Origin: RUG563 sp024681215
Lineage (GTDB): Bacteria > Bacillota > Clostridia > Christensenellales > Aristaeellaceae
Direction of reading: 5' to 3'
Assembly: GCA_024681215.1 (NCBI GenBank)
Contig: JAILBG010000036.1
Span: forward strand, 1-49,099
Length of the DNA: 49,099 bases
Made by a program: the position numbers and the translations under genes. Numbering within the stretch: position 1 is the stretch's first letter; every line of letters starts with the position of its first letter. Below are positions 7,036-16,183 of this stretch, in pieces. The notes below the pieces were generated by a model. The model made no database searches and was not told the DNA's origin. It worked only from the letters and a program-made list of their open reading frames with translations.

Positions 7036-7986
7036 ATGAAACCAGTGCAGAAATTGGTGGGCGTTTACATTGCCACCGGCTTCATCGAAAGCGGAAAAAC
7101 TACCCTGATCCATTCCATGCTGGAGGACGAAGGCTTTACCCACGGGGAAAAGACCCTGATCATCAGCTGTGAAGAAGGCATCGTGGAATACGACGAGGAA
7201 CTGCTGAAAAAAAGCAACGCCACGCTGGTATCCATGGATGACAAGGACCAGTGGACCGAAGAAAGCCTGCGTCAGCTGGACGCCAGGGTGCAGCCCGAAC
7301 GGGTCATTATCGAATACAACAACATGTGGGGCATCGATTATATGGGCTCCGTGGAGATGCCCGCGCTGTGGCGGGTGGTGCAGGTGATCACCACCGTGGA
7401 CGCCACCACCTTCGATAACTACATGAACAACGTGCGTAACCTGCTCACCGATCCCATGAAGGAAGCGGACCTGGTGCTGTTCAACCGCTGTACGGAAAGC
7501 ACGCCCAAATCCCAGTGGAGGCGGGCCATCCGCGCGCTGAACCAGGGGGCCAACATCCTGTTTGAGAATACCGACGGCTCTTCCGAGGACGGCGTGGCGG
7601 ACGAGGATCTCCCCTACGATATGAAGGCTGAAGTGATCGACATTGCCGACGATCAGCTGGGCATATTCTATATCGACAGCCTGGATCATCCCGATCGCTA
7701 CGACGGAAAGACCGTCCGTTTCCTGGGCCAGCCTTTCCAGGAAAACGGCATCCCCCAGGGGTACTATTACTTCGGCCGCCTGGCCATGACCTGCTGCGCC
7801 AACGATATCCAGCCTATCGGCTGGGTAACCAAAGGCACTTTGAAGCCTGCCGCCCGGCATTTCTTCAGGCTGACGGCCCTGTGCGTAAAAATGCAGGGCG
7901 CCGACGGCCGGTCTATTCTGATGCTGACGGAAACCAAGGCGGAACCCGCCGCCCGGCCAAAAGAAAAATATATCACCTTCACCTGA
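7036..7986 (+). CDS. Second COG0523/CobW-like GTPase lacking the CxCC motif
   Basis: A 316-aa G3E-type GTPase with an altered P-loop, GFIESGKTT (15-23). The CxCC motif of its neighbour is missing (SCEEGIVEYDEE in the region), and the E-PTG switch is replaced by EYNNMWG. FNRCTES stands where NKxD is expected. It therefore likely binds nucleotide but not metal in the same way, and may be a partner or regulator of the histidine-rich GTPase. A good SD (AAGGAG) lies in the 9-bp gap, so the two form an operon. The C-terminal part (about 190-316) is a CobW-C-like domain with CC at about residues 252-253. Confidence 0.8.
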   Translation: MKPVQKLVGVYIATGFIESGKTTLIHSMLEDEGFTHGEKTLIISCEEGIVEYDEELLKKSNATLVSMDDKDQWTEESLRQLDARVQPERVIIEYNNMWGIDYMGSVEMPALWRVVQVITTVDATTFDNYMNNVRNLLTDPMKEADLVLFNRCTESTPKSQWRRAIRALNQGANILFENTDGSSEDGVADEDLPYDMKAEVIDIADDQLGIFYIDSLDHPDRYDGKTVRFLGQPFQENGIPQGYYYFGRLAMTCCANDIQPIGWVTKGTLKPAARHFFRLTALCVKMQGADGRSILMLTETKAEPAARPKEKYITFT

Positions 7987-8000
7987 TTCGTTTCCCCTTG

Positions 8001-8030
8001 CACCCGAAAAATGCTTTCGGGTGTTTTTTT
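8001..8030 (+). terminator. Terminator of the COG0523 GTPase operon
   Basis: A 9-bp stem, CACCCGAAA (8001-8009) with TTTCGGGTG (8015-8023), followed by seven T. Confidence 0.92.
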
Positions 8031-8040
8031 ACGGTATTTT

Positions 8041-8069
8041 TTGCGCAATTCAAAAAAATATGATATAAT
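8041..8069 (+). promoter_or_regulatory. Promoter of the M16C peptidase gene
   Basis: TTGCGC (8041-8046), a 17-bp spacer and TATAAT (8064-8069). A strong SD (AGGAGGG, 8091-8097) follows. Confidence 0.75.
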
Positions 8070-8108
8070 TCATGTAACTAATGTTTTCAAAGGAGGGCAA
8101 TCTACACC

Positions 8109-11100
8109 ATGAAAAAGCTCATTTCCCTGCTGCTGGCGCTTCTGATGGCGCTGAGCACGGTTTCCGCGCTGGCAGAAGCCGCGCCTGCCGACGACGGCCC
8201 CGTGGGGCTTCCCGCCATCGGCGACGTGGTATACGGCTTCGAGGCCAAGGACATCCGGGAATTCCCGCTGATCGGCGCGCAGCTGGTGCTGTTTGAGCAT
8301 CAGAAGACCGGTGCGAAGCTGATGTACGTGGCCAAGGACGACACCAACCGCGCCTTCCAGCTCACGTTCCTGACCCGCGCCATCGACGATACGGGCCTGC
8401 CCCATGTGTTCGAGCATTCCACCCTCAGCGGCTCGGATAAGTATCCTTCCACCGCGCTGTGGTTCAATCTTTCCTATCAGACCTACAACACCTACATGAA
8501 CGCCTATACCACCGACGCCATGACCTGCTATCCCGTGGCCTCTCTTTCCGAGGAGCAGCTGCTCAGATACGCCGATTTCTATACCGACAGCTGCCTGCAT
8601 CCCAGCATCCTCAAGGATGAGAGCATCTACCGTACGGAGGCCTGGCGCTACCATCTGGACGATATGGACTCCGAAATGTATCTGGAAGGCACCGTGTATA
8701 CCGAAATGCAGGGCGCCTATACCATCGGCGAGGAAGCCCTGTACAACGCCAATCGGGTCACCTTCCCCGGCGCTTCCCTGATCTACAGCTACGGCGGAGA
8801 CCCGGACAATATCCCCGCCATGACGTACGATGATCTGAAGGATTATCACGAGAAATTCTATCATCCGTCCAACTGCATCGCCTATCTCTACGGCCAGTTT
8901 GACGATTATACCGCTTTCCTGGCCCTGCTGGACGAAGCCTTCGCCCCCTACGACAAGGCCGATTTCGCCTTTGCGGAAACGGAATATCAGGCGATTACCG
9001 GGCCGGTGGAAACGAAGTGCGGCTATCCCATGGCGGAAGGCACCGATCCCAACAACCAGACCGTGATCTACTATTACATCGTCTGCCCCGGCATGAAGGG
9101 CGATACGGAGCAGGAATTCCTGATCGACAATCTGTGCACCCTGCTCAACCAGCAGAGCTCCTTGCTGAATCAGTCCCTGAAAAACGTGCTTCCCACCATC
9201 TCCTTCTCCTGCGGACGCGAAGTAGCCGCCCCGGACGACGCCATCGTGTTCGTTGCGCAGAACGTGAATGAAAACGACGCAGACCTGTTCAAGAAAACCG
9301 TGGACGACGCGCTGCGGGAAGTGGCCGCCAACGGCTTCCCGGAGGATATGCTGGACAGCACCGTTTCTTCTCTGAACATCACCACCAAGCTGGCGCCCGA
9401 TACGGCGGATCCCGTAGAAGGCACGCTGTACACCCTGTCTTACAATTACGCCGTTACCGGCGATCCGTTCAATTATGTGGACAGCGTCGCCAGCATGTCC
9501 CACATGAAGGAATGGAACGACGGCGGATACCAGGACTGCGTTTCCCGCTGGCTGCTGGATAAGGATACCTGGACGTTGACCACCACCTATCCCGTCCCCG
9601 GCGAAAAGGAAAAGAAAGACGCCGCGCTGGCCGCCGCCCTGGCGGAGATCAAGGCCGGCATGACGGAAGAAGAACTGCAGGCCATCATCGACGCCACCAA
9701 TGCCGAGCCCGCTGAGGACAACGCCGCCGCGTACATCGCTCAGATCCAGGCCGTCACGGTGGATTCCCTGCCCGAAGAGGTGCGCATCTATGATCTGACC
9801 GACGAAACCGGCGAAGACGGCATCCGCCGCATCAACGCCGTCGCCGGCGTGGACGGCATCGGCCAGACGGGCATCTACCTGGATGCGCTGACCCTGCCCC
9901 AGGAAGACATCCATTGGCTGCGCCTCTTTACGCGCCTGATCGGAAAACTGGATACCGACGCCCATACCAAGGAAGAACTGGACGTGCTCACCACCCGTTA
10001 TCTGTATGACAAAACCATCGGCGTCAGCGTCAACGGGAACGGAAAAGATTACCATCCGTATCTGGTTGCCGAATGGATCGCCGTGGATGAAGATCTGGCC
10101 CAGGGCTACGACCTGGTGGAAGAATTGCTGTTCCACACCCGGTTCGACGATGCCCAGAAGCTGCTGGAGCGCGTTTCCGCCGAAAAGGCCAGCGTCCGCT
10201 CCACCATGAACGGCAGCCCCTACAACGTGATGATGTTCCGCGGCTTCGGCGTGGACGAACCCATGTGGCGGTACTACAGCTATCTGAATTACCTGGAGTA
10301 CTATTCCTTCCTGGAAAATCTGGAAAATGAAATCGCCCAGAATCCGGAAGAAGTGACCGCCCGCTTTGAAGCCCTGAAGCAGTTCTTCGCCAACAATGCC
10401 GGCGCTATCTCCACCTTTGCCGGCAACGAAGAAAGCATCGCCGTCAACCGTCCCCTGGCGGACGCCTTCCTGGCCAAGCTGGACCATGTGGAGCGCGAGG
10501 CCCAGGTATACGACCTGCCCATCCCGTCCAAGAACGAAGCGGTGATCATGGACATCAACGTGCAGTTCAACAACATCTTCGCGTCCTTCGACGCGCTGGA
10601 TATGGAAGGCTTCGACGCCAGCCTGGAGGCCGTGACCACCCTGGTTTCGGATACGTTCCTCATTCCCATCCTGCGCGATCGGATGGGCGTGTACACCCCC
10701 TGGAACGGCGAAATCAACCGCCGCGGCTTCTACCTGATCACCTACCGCGACCCGAACCTCAAGGAAACCTTTGACGTTTATCAGTCCCTGCCCCAGATGA
10801 TCACCGACATCGAAGCCGCCTTTGCCGATGTGGAGGACGCCGAATTCGATCAGGATTTCGTGAACGGCTACATTCTCAACGCCTACGTCAGCTACGCCAA
10901 GCCCAACGGGGAGCTTACCGGCGCCAAAACAGCCATCAGCAACGCCATCGACGGCATCCCGCAGGATCAGAGCCTGGAATTCATGCGCCAGCTCAAGGCC
11001 GTGACGCCTGAAACGATCAAGCAGGCCGCTGCCATCTACCAGAAGGCCTGGGAAAACGGCGTGCACTCCACCGCCGGCAGCGCCGCGGCCATCAACGCCA

Positions 11101-11540
11101 ATGCGGACATGTTTGAAGTGATCCTCAATCCCTTCAACGCCAAGGATGCTTCCCAGGTGGAATTCACCGACGCGGCCGAAGGCAGCGAGTACTACGAGGC
11201 CGTGCGCTTCGTCTTTGAAAACGGGATCATGCAGCCCGCTGCCGAGGATGCCTTCGGCGTGGACGCCAATGCGTCCCTGGGCGATCTGCTGGCCGGCGTT
11301 TACGTCTGCTTCGGCGGCGGGCCCAACGCTGCGGAAGAAGCCAGGGCCTGGCTGGCCGGGTACGGTCTGGTGGATCCCGACGCCGATCTGGACGCCGACC
11401 TAACGGAAGACGTGCTCTGCACCATCCTGGCCGACGGCATCGGCCTGGGCATCAGCACCGATACGCCGGAGGCGGTCGTTCTCCGCGGCGATCTGGCGGA
11501 TCTGCTCAAAACCGTATACGAAGCGGTAAACGCACAGTAA
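8109..11540 (+). CDS. Exported M16C (PreP-type) metallopeptidase with C-terminal SLH-like region
   Basis: A 1143-aa protein. A signal peptide (1 to about 22, ending SALA) is followed by the four-lobed M16C insulinase fold. The inverted zinc motif is H99-V-F-E102-H103, with third ligand E199 in YTEMQGAY. Family members (PreP, Cym1) degrade short unfolded peptides inside a closed chamber. The last 125 residues (about 1019-1143) resemble S-layer-homology repeats: FTDAAEGSEYYEAVRFVFENG followed by an ASLGDLLAGVYVCF-type helix, then a second weaker unit. SLH units bind wall polymers, so the enzyme may be held at the cell surface. It is flanked by its own promoter and terminator and is monocistronic. 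Peptide scavenging is inferred. Confidence 0.9.
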   Translation: MKKLISLLLALLMALSTVSALAEAAPADDGPVGLPAIGDVVYGFEAKDIREFPLIGAQLVLFEHQKTGAKLMYVAKDDTNRAFQLTFLTRAIDDTGLPHVFEHSTLSGSDKYPSTALWFNLSYQTYNTYMNAYTTDAMTCYPVASLSEEQLLRYADFYTDSCLHPSILKDESIYRTEAWRYHLDDMDSEMYLEGTVYTEMQGAYTIGEEALYNANRVTFPGASLIYSYGGDPDNIPAMTYDDLKDYHEKFYHPSNCIAYLYGQFDDYTAFLALLDEAFAPYDKADFAFAETEYQAITGPVETKCGYPMAEGTDPNNQTVIYYYIVCPGMKGDTEQEFLIDNLCTLLNQQSSLLNQSLKNVLPTISFSCGREVAAPDDAIVFVAQNVNENDADLFKKTVDDALREVAANGFPEDMLDSTVSSLNITTKLAPDTADPVEGTLYTLSYNYAVTGDPFNYVDSVASMSHMKEWNDGGYQDCVSRWLLDKDTWTLTTTYPVPGEKEKKDAALAAALAEIKAGMTEEELQAIIDATNAEPAEDNAAAYIAQIQAVTVDSLPEEVRIYDLTDETGEDGIRRINAVAGVDGIGQTGIYLDALTLPQEDIHWLRLFTRLIGKLDTDAHTKEELDVLTTRYLYDKTIGVSVNGNGKDYHPYLVAEWIAVDEDLAQGYDLVEELLFHTRFDDAQKLLERVSAEKASVRSTMNGSPYNVMMFRGFGVDEPMWRYYSYLNYLEYYSFLENLENEIAQNPEEVTARFEALKQFFANNAGAISTFAGNEESIAVNRPLADAFLAKLDHVEREAQVYDLPIPSKNEAVIMDINVQFNNIFASFDALDMEGFDASLEAVTTLVSDTFLIPILRDRMGVYTPWNGEINRRGFYLITYRDPNLKETFDVYQSLPQMITDIEAAFADVEDAEFDQDFVNGYILNAYVSYAKPNGELTGAKTAISNAIDGIPQDQSLEFMRQLKAVTPETIKQAAAIYQKAWENGVHSTAGSAAAINANADMFEVILNPFNAKDASQVEFTDAAEGSEYYEAVRFVFENGIMQPAAEDAFGVDANASLGDLLAGVYVCFGGGPNAAEEARAWLAGYGLVDPDADLDADLTEDVLCTILADGIGLGISTDTPEAVVLRGDLADLLKTVYEAVNAQ

Positions 11541-11559
11541 TTCCCCTATACAACCAAGG

Positions 11560-11587
11560 CGGGGCTGCGCAGCGCAGCCCCGTTTTT
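11560..11587 (+). terminator. Terminator of the M16C peptidase gene
   Basis: A 10-bp perfect stem, CGGGGCTGCG (11560-11569) with CGCAGCCCCG (11573-11582), a 3-nt loop and five T. Confidence 0.93.
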
Positions 11588-11634
11588 CTGTGCAGAATAT
11601 CCGTTCTATCCTCTTTGTTCATCCATTGTTGCTA

Positions 11635-11664
11635 TTGCTCCCGTCTGTTCCGCGGTGCTATAAT
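11635..11664 (+). promoter_or_regulatory. Promoter of uxaB-uxaA
   Basis: TTGCTC (11635-11640), an 18-bp spacer and TATAAT (11659-11664) preceded by TGC, an extended -10. Confidence 0.65.
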
Positions 11665-11675
11665 TTCATTGAAAT
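11663..11675. promoter_or_regulatory. Palindrome at the uxaBA transcription start, candidate operator
   Basis: A 13-bp perfect palindrome, ATTTCA-T-TGAAAT, overlaps the end of the -10 and the expected +1, where a repressor would block initiation. The binding protein is not identified. Confidence 0.4.
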
Positions 11676-11717
11676 GATACCGTATGCTTACCGACAGTGA
11701 AAGGATGCGACCGATAT

Positions 11718-13178
11718 ATGAACAGGCTCAGTCAGCAGCTCTGCCCTTCCGTCAAACGCCCTGAGCATATCCGGGTGATGCAGTTCGGGGAGGGCAATTT
11801 TCTCCGCGCTTTCGTGGATGAAATGCTGGACAATCTGAACAGTCAATGCGGGGGCGACTATGGCGTCGCTATCGTGCAGCCGCTGGAAAAGGGCATGTGC
11901 AGGCTGCTGAACGAGCAGGATTGCCTTTATACCGTGATCCTGCGGGGCCGGGAAGAAACCGGCGACGTGAAAAAGACGAAGATCGTAGGCTCCGTGCTGA
12001 AAACCGTGGAGCCTTACGCCGATTTTCAAAGCTATCTGGATCTGGCGAAGGAAGATACGCTGCGTTTCATCGTCAGCAACACCACGGAGGCCGGCATTGT
12101 CTATACCGGCGCCGATCAGTACGAGGACCGGCCCCAGGCGTCCTATCCCGGCAAGCTGACGCGCTTCCTGCATGAGCGCTATCTGCTGGGCAAGCCCGGC
12201 TTCATCATCCTCCCCTGCGAGCTGATCGACGACAACGGCGCGCACCTGAAGGATGCCGTGCTGAAAACCGCCGCCCAGTGGGAATTGGGCGATCCCTTCC
12301 TTGCCTGGATCGAGCGGGAGAATATTTTCTGCTCCACGCTGGTGGACCGGATCGTTACCGGCTTCCCCCGGAAAGAGCTGCCGGCGCTGTTCGAGGAGCT
12401 TGGATACGAGGATCAGCAGCTGGACACCGCCGAGCCTTTCGGCCTGTGGGTCATCGAAGGGCCGGAACAGGTCCGGGCCGAACTGCCCCTGGACCGGGTC
12501 AACCCCGTGGTATTCACGGACAACGTGAAGCCCTATAAGCTCCGCAAGGTCCGCATGCTCAACGGCGCGCATACCACCATGGTGCTGGGCGCTTACCTGG
12601 CGGGCCTGGACACAGTGGGCGAATGCATGGCCGACGGGGACGTGCGGCCTTTCCTGGAAAAGGCGCTGTACGGGGAAATCATGCCCCAGGTGCCTTTGGA
12701 CCAGCAGGTGGTGCGCGCTTTCGCGTCCGCGGTGCTGCTGCGGTTTGAAAACCCGTTCAACCGGCACGAGCTTCTGTCCATCGCGCTGAATTCCGTCAGC
12801 AAATGGACCGCCAGGGTGCTTCCTTCCATGAAGGATTACATCGCCGCGGAGGGCAAACCCGCCCCCTGCCTGGCCTTCGGCCTTTCCTCCCTGATCTGCT
12901 TCTATGCCGGCATCCGCAAAAACGAAGCGGGCGAATACGAGGGCATGCGCGATGGCAAGCCTTATCCGGTCAGGGACGATCAGGCGGTGCTGGAATTCTT
13001 CTCCCGGCTGGATCCCGCTGCGGATGCAAAAGCGCTGTCCCATGCGGTGCTCTCCAACGAAGCGCTGTGGGGCGAGGATCTGACCGTCCTTTCCGGTCTT
13101 GAGGATCTGGTGGGGGCCCAGCTTGCCGCCATCCGCGCCGAAGGCATCCGGGCCGCAATGCGAAAAGCACAGGAGTGA
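11718..13178 (+). CDS. uxaB: Tagaturonate reductase (altronate oxidoreductase)
   Basis: A 486-aa polyol-specific long-chain dehydrogenase. The N-terminal nucleotide-binding block is MQFGEGNFLRAFVDEM. The family's catalytic K-x4-N-x2-H signature is seen in LRKVRMLNGAHT. It reduces D-tagaturonate to D-altronate with NADH, the middle step of galacturonate catabolism. UxaB is preferred over the related mannonate or mannitol enzymes because altronate dehydratase follows 4 bp downstream. The start is ATG 11718; AAAGGA lies a rather long 12 nt upstream, and GTG 11697 is an alternative. Confidence 0.9.
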   Translation: MNRLSQQLCPSVKRPEHIRVMQFGEGNFLRAFVDEMLDNLNSQCGGDYGVAIVQPLEKGMCRLLNEQDCLYTVILRGREETGDVKKTKIVGSVLKTVEPYADFQSYLDLAKEDTLRFIVSNTTEAGIVYTGADQYEDRPQASYPGKLTRFLHERYLLGKPGFIILPCELIDDNGAHLKDAVLKTAAQWELGDPFLAWIERENIFCSTLVDRIVTGFPRKELPALFEELGYEDQQLDTAEPFGLWVIEGPEQVRAELPLDRVNPVVFTDNVKPYKLRKVRMLNGAHTTMVLGAYLAGLDTVGECMADGDVRPFLEKALYGEIMPQVPLDQQVVRAFASAVLLRFENPFNRHELLSIALNSVSKWTARVLPSMKDYIAAEGKPAPCLAFGLSSLICFYAGIRKNEAGEYEGMRDGKPYPVRDDQAVLEFFSRLDPAADAKALSHAVLSNEALWGEDLTVLSGLEDLVGAQLAAIRAEGIRAAMRKAQE

Positions 13179-13182
13179 AAAA

Positions 13183-14604
13183 ATGGATCTGATCAGGCTG
13201 AATGCCCTTGACAACGTGGCGGTGCTTCTTGCTCCCCGGGAAAACATTCCCGCCGGGCATAAGGTCGCCCTTGTTCCCATTGCCGCCGGGGAGAAGGTGA
13301 TCAAGTACGGCAATCCCATCGGCGTCGCCACGAAGGATATCGCCCCGGGCGAATGGGTGCATTCCCATAACCTGAAAACCGCGCTCAGCGGCGAAAAGAA
13401 CTATGCATACGCCCCCGTTCCCCCGCGTTCATTTCCTCCGCTTACAGGCTCATTCATGGGTTATGAGCGCGCGGACGGGCGCGTGGGCATCCGGAATGAG
13501 ATCTGGGTGCTGCCGCTGGTGGGCTGCGTGAACCATACCGCCCAGCGGATCGTGGAAAAGGCCAATCAGCTGGCGGGCGCGCCGGTTTATGCGTTCCCTC
13601 ATCCTTACGGCTGCAGCCAGCTGGGCGAAGACCACGGGCGCACCCGGGATCTGCTCTGCGCGCTGGCCCGCCACCCCAATGCGGGCGGCGTGCTGCTGCT
13701 GGGGCTGGGCTGTGAAAACAATACCATGGACGCCTTTATGGCCCGTCTGGGCCCGGTGGATGAAAGCCGCGTCAAATCCCTGATCTGCCAGGAAACGGAA
13801 GATGAGGTATCCGCCGCGCTGGCGCTGATCGCGGATCTGCGCCGCACGCTTTCCGCAGACAAACGCACGCCGCAGCCCATCTCAAAGCTGGTGATTGGCC
13901 TCAAATGCGGCGGTTCCGACGGCTTTTCCGGCATCACCGCCAATCCCCTGCTGGGGGCCGTCAGCGACGGGCTGTGCGCCGCCGGGGGCACGGCGCTGCT
14001 GACGGAAGTGCCGGAAATGTTCGGCGCGGAGGAATTGCTTATGGCCCGCTGCCGGGACCGAGAGGTGTTTGAAAAAACCTGCGATCTCATCAACGGATTC
14101 AAAAAGTATTACCAGGATAATCATATGCCGGTTTATGAAAACCCCTCCCCCGGCAACAAAGCCGGAGGCATCACCACCCTGGAAGAAAAAAGCCTGGGCT
14201 GCACCCAGAAGGGCGGCCTCGGCCCGGTGGAGGACGTGCTTCCCTATGCAGCGCCGGTTTCTCGCGCCGGCCTGAATCTTGTCTGGGGGCCCGGCAACGA
14301 TATCTGTGCCGTAACCTCCTTAACGGCCGCCGGCGCCCAGATGATCCTGTTCACCACCGGGCGGGGCACGCCCCTGGGCGGACCCGCCCCCACCCTGAAA
14401 ATCGCCACCAATTCCGCCCTTGCACAAAAAAAAGCCGGCTGGATCGACTTTGACGCAGGCCAGCTGCTGGAGGGCGTTTCCATGGAAGATGCCCGGAACC
14501 GTCTGTGGACGCTGATCCTGGATACAGCCGGCGGCAATGAAACCAAGGCCGAACGTAACGGCTACCGGGAAATCGCCATTTTCAAAAGCGGCGTGACCTT
14601 GTAA
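13183..14604 (+). CDS. uxaA: Altronate dehydratase
   Basis: A 473-aa protein with an N-terminal SAF-type domain (about 1-75) and the large D-galactarate/altronate dehydratase domain (about 85-473). Typical blocks include GYERADGRVGIRNE, HPYGCSQLGEDH, GLGCENN, LKCGGSDGFSGITANP and TTGRGTPLGGP. It converts D-altronate to 2-keto-3-deoxygluconate with an Fe or Mn centre. It starts at ATG 13183 with an AGGAG SD and is co-transcribed with uxaB (4-bp gap). It converges on the GH28 gene across a shared terminator. Confidence 0.93.
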   Translation: MDLIRLNALDNVAVLLAPRENIPAGHKVALVPIAAGEKVIKYGNPIGVATKDIAPGEWVHSHNLKTALSGEKNYAYAPVPPRSFPPLTGSFMGYERADGRVGIRNEIWVLPLVGCVNHTAQRIVEKANQLAGAPVYAFPHPYGCSQLGEDHGRTRDLLCALARHPNAGGVLLLGLGCENNTMDAFMARLGPVDESRVKSLICQETEDEVSAALALIADLRRTLSADKRTPQPISKLVIGLKCGGSDGFSGITANPLLGAVSDGLCAAGGTALLTEVPEMFGAEELLMARCRDREVFEKTCDLINGFKKYYQDNHMPVYENPSPGNKAGGITTLEEKSLGCTQKGGLGPVEDVLPYAAPVSRAGLNLVWGPGNDICAVTSLTAAGAQMILFTTGRGTPLGGPAPTLKIATNSALAQKKAGWIDFDAGQLLEGVSMEDARNRLWTLILDTAGGNETKAERNGYREIAIFKSGVTL

Positions 14605-14615
14605 AAATCATAATG

Positions 14616-14653
14616 AAAAAACGTGCAGTCCGCTGACGGGCTGCACGCTTTTT
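14616..14653. terminator. Bidirectional terminator between uxaA and the GH28 gene
   Basis: An 11-bp stem, CGTGCAGTCCG (14622-14632) with CGGGCTGCACG (14637-14647), and loop CTGA. Six A precede it and CTTTTT follows, so it can end transcripts from both strands. Confidence 0.9.
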
Positions 14654-16179
14654 CAATGCCTTTCCACTTCCGGCCCCACGATGCCGGTCATCCGCACGTT
14701 TTCAACGCTTAAGTTTTCCACGTTCCGGACGATCAACCCCCTCCGCGCGCAGATTTCCACCCGATCCGCCATGGCCGGCGCCATTCCTTCCCCGGATTCC
14801 GCGAAAGAAAAAACGCTGTCTTTTACTGTCAGGCTTTTCACCGGCCGCTCCGGCAGCCCCAGCACATACCCAACGCAGGCCGTACAGCCCTCCGCCGTGA
14901 TGCTTTCAAAAACGATACTGCCCACGGTGGGCGTGGTATCGTCCACAGGCTGCTTTTCCCGGGACTGCACATACTCCGTTTTTCCGTCCGGATCACAGTA
15001 ATACATGCTGTTGATCACCAGCGGGGCTTTCACGTTCTGCATGCGGACGTTTTCAAACCGGATACCGTCCACCACGGCGTATTTTCCCCGTCCGCGGCGG
15101 GTCTTGACGCGCAGTCCCCGGTCATTTCCCCGCATGAAGCAGTGATGCACCCGCACATTCATTACGCCGCCGGACATTTCGCTGCCCACGGTCACGCCGC
15201 CGTGGCCTTCCAGCATGGCGCACCAGGCGATCTCAATATTTTCACATGGCGCATGGTATTTCATGCCCAGATAGATTTTCCCGGATTTGATGGCGATGCA
15301 GTCGTCCCCCACGGAAAAAACAGTGCCGTACAGGCGGATGTCCCGGCAGCTTTCCGGGTCGAACCCGTCCGTATTCGGGCTGTTTGCCGGGGCCTGGATC
15401 CTGACGTTGAAAAAATCAAGATCCCGGCTGAAATAAGGATGCAAATTCCAGGACGGGCTGTTGCGGAAGGTAAGCCCCGCCACCGTGATATGCCGGCATC
15501 TTTCCAGAAACAGCAGCCTGCCCCGATAGGCCAATCGCATCTCCTTGGGCCTGACCCACCAATCGCCTTCCTGGGCGCAGCCGTCGATCACGCCTTCCCC
15601 GATCAGACGCACGTCTTCCACTTCGATCCCGTTGATGGCGGCGGCAAAGCAATCCAGCGGGTTCCCTTCCCAGGCGCCCAGCAGATATTCGCCTTTTTCA
15701 TCCGTCGTTCTGGTCACGCCCGGCAATATGGGGAAAAGACTGCGGTCTGTTTTCAATAAAAGGACTGCATTTTTCTGTATTTCCAGGGTCATGTGGCTTT
15801 TGAGAAACAATGGGCCTGCGCGGTACCGCCCTTCCGGGATCAGCACGCGGCCCTCCGCCGGGCAGCACAGAATGGCTGCCTGGATGGCGGAGGTATCGTC
15901 ATGGACGCCGTCGCCCATGGCGCCGAAGGAACGAACGTTCAGCGTGACGGATTCCTTCAGAGTGCGGAAGCGGATTTCTGTAGGCTCATTTTCCTCCGTC
16001 TTCGCCCTCAGCACGTATTCCGTATCCGGCCACAGCCCAAACAGCGTTGCGACGGACCTGTTTTCCCGGCCGTATTCCTTCCCGTTCAGCGTCAGCACCG
16101 CTTCCCTGCGCGCTTCATACATGCCGTCCGGATCCAATAATACGGTGCAGGTGCGGCTGGAAACATGCAGACACTTCAT
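14653..16179 (-). CDS. Glycoside hydrolase family 28 (polygalacturonase-type)
   Basis: A 508-aa right-handed beta-helix enzyme. The GH28 active-site set is complete: NTDG with D271, GDDCIA with D292/D293, GHGG with H326 and RVK at 357-359. An N-terminal beta domain of about 75 residues precedes the pectate-lyase-like start (NVRSFGAMGDGVHDDTSAIQ). There is no signal peptide, so it likely works in the cytoplasm on imported oligogalacturonides, probably exo-acting. It is the last gene of the minus-strand operon and starts 4 bp after the GH105 stop. Confidence 0.93.
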   Translation of the reverse strand: MKCLHVSSRTCTVLLDPDGMYEARREAVLTLNGKEYGRENRSVATLFGLWPDTEYVLRAKTEENEPTEIRFRTLKESVTLNVRSFGAMGDGVHDDTSAIQAAILCCPAEGRVLIPEGRYRAGPLFLKSHMTLEIQKNAVLLLKTDRSLFPILPGVTRTTDEKGEYLLGAWEGNPLDCFAAAINGIEVEDVRLIGEGVIDGCAQEGDWWVRPKEMRLAYRGRLLFLERCRHITVAGLTFRNSPSWNLHPYFSRDLDFFNVRIQAPANSPNTDGFDPESCRDIRLYGTVFSVGDDCIAIKSGKIYLGMKYHAPCENIEIAWCAMLEGHGGVTVGSEMSGGVMNVRVHHCFMRGNDRGLRVKTRRGRGKYAVVDGIRFENVRMQNVKAPLVINSMYYCDPDGKTEYVQSREKQPVDDTTPTVGSIVFESITAEGCTACVGYVLGLPERPVKSLTVKDSVFSFAESGEGMAPAMADRVEICARRGLIVRNVENLSVENVRMTGIVGPEVERH

Positions 16180-16183
16180 TCTT

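Noticed and set aside
5866..7860. Minus-strand frame opposite the two GTPases
   Set aside because: Val/Met-rich runs come from the reverse complement of the histidine-rich linker; no start signal or family match.
8070..11066. Minus-strand frame of about 1000 codons opposite the M16C peptidase
   Set aside because: Same antisense artefact: the peptidase has promoter, SD, signal peptide and catalytic motifs, the antisense frame has none.
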